NCBI GenBank assembly: GCA_031268525.1
Contig: JAIRXA010000093.1
Span: 1 to 5,798, forward strand
DNA length: 5,798 nt
Direction: 5' to 3'
From: Coriobacteriales bacterium
GTDB lineage: Bacteria > Actinomycetota > Coriobacteriia > Coriobacteriales > UBA8131
The notes under the pieces were generated by a model. It was not told the origin of the DNA, searched no databases, and was given only the letters and a program-made list of their open reading frames with translations. The first letter of the stretch is position 1, and each line of letters begins with the position of its first letter. Both the position numbers and the translations under genes were made by a program. Of this stretch, positions 4,340-5,798 are shown in pieces.

Positions 4340-5719
4340 TTATTCTTCTAGATAGTCCTTGAGTTTGCTGGAGCGCGAGGGGTGACGGAGTTTCGCCAGT
4401 GTTTTGCTCTCGATCTGACGGATGCGCTCGCGTGTGACGCCGAACTCTCGTCCGACTTCTTCCAGGGTTCGGGGGTGGCCATCTTCCAGCCCAAAGCGCA
4501 GGGAGATCACCTTGCGCTCGCGTTCGGCCAGCCCGTCGAGCACTTTGCCGAGCTGTTCCTGCAGCATGGAAAACGAGGCGGCATCCGGTGGCACATCGGC
4601 GGCGCTGTCTTCGATGAAGTCGCCGAGTTGGGAATCCTCTTCTTCGCCGATCGGTGTTTCAAGTGAGACCGGCTCCTGTGAGATCTTCTGTATCTCGCGG
4701 ATGCGCTCGGCGGACATGCCCATCTTATCGCCGATCTCTTCCGGTGTTGGTTCGCGACCCAGTTCCTGGAGCAGCTGGCGTTGGATACGTACGAGTTTAT
4801 TGATGGTCTCGACCATGTGCACGGGAATGCGGATGGTGCGTGCCTGATCGGCGATAGCGCGCGTGATAGCCTGGCGGATCCACCAGGTTGCATAGGTGGA
4901 GAACTTGAAGCCCTTGGTGTAATCGAACTTCTCAACCGCACGAATCAGGCCAAGGTTGCCCTCCTGAATGAGGTCCAAAAACAACATACCCCGGCCCACA
5001 TACCGTTTGGCGATGGAGACAACCAGACGTAGGTTTGCCTCGATGAGCTGTTGTTTTGCGTCGAGTCCTACCTGCTCAACACGGGTCAGGCGGCGCTTTT
5101 CGGGGCGCGGCAGCTCGACTTTGTTCTGGTAGGCTTCCTCCAGTTGCGCGCTGGCTTCCAGTCCTGCCTCGATCTTCATTGCCAGGTCAATCTCCTCGGC
5201 AGCGGTCAGCAGCGAGACTTTGCCGATCTCCTTGAGGTACATACGTACCGGGTCGCCGGTCAGCAGCACGGTTGCCCCATCCGAGGACAGACGTTTTTTG
5301 GAAGTCTTCTTGGCGCGCGTCGACACCTTGGGCAGGATGACGTCGATCTGCTCGGCGGTCTTGAGTTCGTCTTCGGGGATACCTTCAAGTATCTCATCAT
5401 CAGAAAGTACGACATCGGCCGGATCTTCCACATCATCGATCGGCAAGGCATCCGGTGAGGCAGGTGCCTCAAGTTCAGCTTCGTCGATATCCCGGATGAC
5501 GTTGATGTCTTGTCTTCTCAGGTGCTCCTGAATACTGGTCATCTGTTTTTCGCTCAGATCAAAATCGGCGAAAAAGGCCCGTGCCTCCTCTTCGGAGATC
5601 GATCCAACCGTGCGATATTGATCGACGAGCTTCTCAAGCTCGGGTGCGAGCATTTCGATGTCGATATCAAGGGTGAGGACGGGCGTGGAGGCAGGGGTTT
5701 TTTCGGTGGTCTCTGTCAC
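4340..5719 (-). CDS. rpoD: Principal RNA polymerase sigma factor (sigma-70, RpoD/SigA)
   Basis: The gene encodes the 459-residue housekeeping sigma factor that directs RNA polymerase to -10/-35 promoters. Residues 1-130 form an acidic N-terminal region of the region 1.1 type, followed by a basic patch (131-143). Region 1.2 begins at DPVRMYLKEIG (156-166). Region 2 carries LRLVVSIAKRY (230-240), DLIQEGNLGLI (249-259) and FKFSTYATWWIRQAI (271-285), the core-binding, -10 recognition and melting segments. Region 3 begins at RTIRIPVHM (294-302). Region 4 has the helix-turn-helix around TLEEVGREFGVTRERIRQIE (418-437), which reads the -35, and the protein ends in HPSRSSKLKDYLEE. All primary-sigma hallmarks are intact. 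The GTG at 5719 is preferred because GAAAGGA (5731-5725) ends 5 nt upstream; an ATG at 5752 would add 11 residues and a TTG at 5779 would add 20, and neither has a ribosome binding site. The gene is convergent with dnaG across the SDR gene. Confidence 0.97.
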   Translation of the reverse strand: MTETTEKTPASTPVLTLDIDIEMLAPELEKLVDQYRTVGSISEEEARAFFADFDLSEKQMTSIQEHLRRQDINVIRDIDEAELEAPASPDALPIDDVEDPADVVLSDDEILEGIPEDELKTAEQIDVILPKVSTRAKKTSKKRLSSDGATVLLTGDPVRMYLKEIGKVSLLTAAEEIDLAMKIEAGLEASAQLEEAYQNKVELPRPEKRRLTRVEQVGLDAKQQLIEANLRLVVSIAKRYVGRGMLFLDLIQEGNLGLIRAVEKFDYTKGFKFSTYATWWIRQAITRAIADQARTIRIPVHMVETINKLVRIQRQLLQELGREPTPEEIGDKMGMSAERIREIQKISQEPVSLETPIGEEEDSQLGDFIEDSAADVPPDAASFSMLQEQLGKVLDGLAERERKVISLRFGLEDGHPRTLEEVGREFGVTRERIRQIESKTLAKLRHPSRSSKLKDYLEE

Positions 5720-5786
5720 GGGAATCCTTTCAGTCTGATGACGTGAGGGCATGCAGTCACAAGGCTCTCGACTGAGCAAGCTAGAC

Positions 5787-5795
5787 AGTGTAGCA
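5787..5795 (-). promoter_or_regulatory. Candidate extended -10 promoter of rpoD
   Basis: On the minus strand TGC (5795-5793) immediately precedes TACACT (5792-5787), an extended -10 element. The start site would be near 5780, leaving a leader of about 60 nt ending in the GAAAGGA ribosome binding site. Any -35 would lie beyond the right edge of the window and cannot be judged. Confidence 0.4.
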
Positions 5796-5798
5796 CAG

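Noticed and set aside
4382..5531. Several plus-strand open frames inside rpoD
   Set aside because: They are antisense shadows of a strongly conserved sigma factor, with no motifs of their own.
5720..5779. Longer rpoD starts at ATG 5752 or TTG 5779
   Set aside because: Neither has a ribosome binding site, while the GTG at 5719 has GAAAGGA at ideal spacing.

Overview
The window looks like a chromosomal segment of a high-to-moderate GC actinobacterium. The style of the principal sigma factor and the primase suggests Coriobacteriia (the Eggerthella/Slackia group). That placement rests on recognising protein sequence by eye and was not tested by a search, and I cannot name a genus. Two ribosome binding sites read GAAAGGA, which fits the standard 16S anti-Shine-Dalgarno. 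It is mainly a housekeeping locus with an accessory-looking left flank.

Layout from left to right. (1) Positions 1-210 hold the C-terminal end of a plus-strand gene that begins outside the window. (2) Positions 211-293 form a short gap filled by a tandem array of six CATTG units. (3) Positions 294-1094 (minus) encode a complete SAM-dependent methyltransferase of the leucine-carboxyl-methyltransferase/TcmP type. (4) Positions 1095-1329 form a divergent intergenic region rich in signals: an extended -10 for the methyltransferase, a tandem pair of 16-bp repeats, an 18-bp dyad, four copies of a 9-bp unit, and a -10 placed so that the dnaG mRNA may be leaderless. (5) Positions 1330-3345 (plus) encode DnaG primase with a Gln/Asn-rich linker before its C-terminal domain. 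(6) A hairpin overlaps the dnaG stop codon. (7) Positions 3380-4150 (minus) encode a classical short-chain dehydrogenase/reductase close to the gluconate 5-dehydrogenase type. (8) Positions 4151-4339 form a second repeat-bearing gap. (9) Positions 4340-5719 (minus) encode the principal sigma factor RpoD, with a candidate promoter at the right edge.

DnaG and RpoD belong to the classical macromolecular-synthesis gene set (primase plus principal sigma factor). Here they face each other and are separated by an oxidoreductase gene, so they cannot be co-transcribed. The methyltransferase and the partial left gene are visibly poorer in G+C than dnaG and the SDR (about 47-50% against about 62% in hand-counted 60-base samples), so the left flank may have been acquired or may be fast-evolving.

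I see no convincing new multi-gene system. The most unusual signal is non-coding: each of the three larger gaps carries its own short tandem repeat family, and the dnaG linker also looks like a repeat expansion. No tRNA, rRNA, CRISPR array, insertion sequence or canonical U-tract terminator was found.
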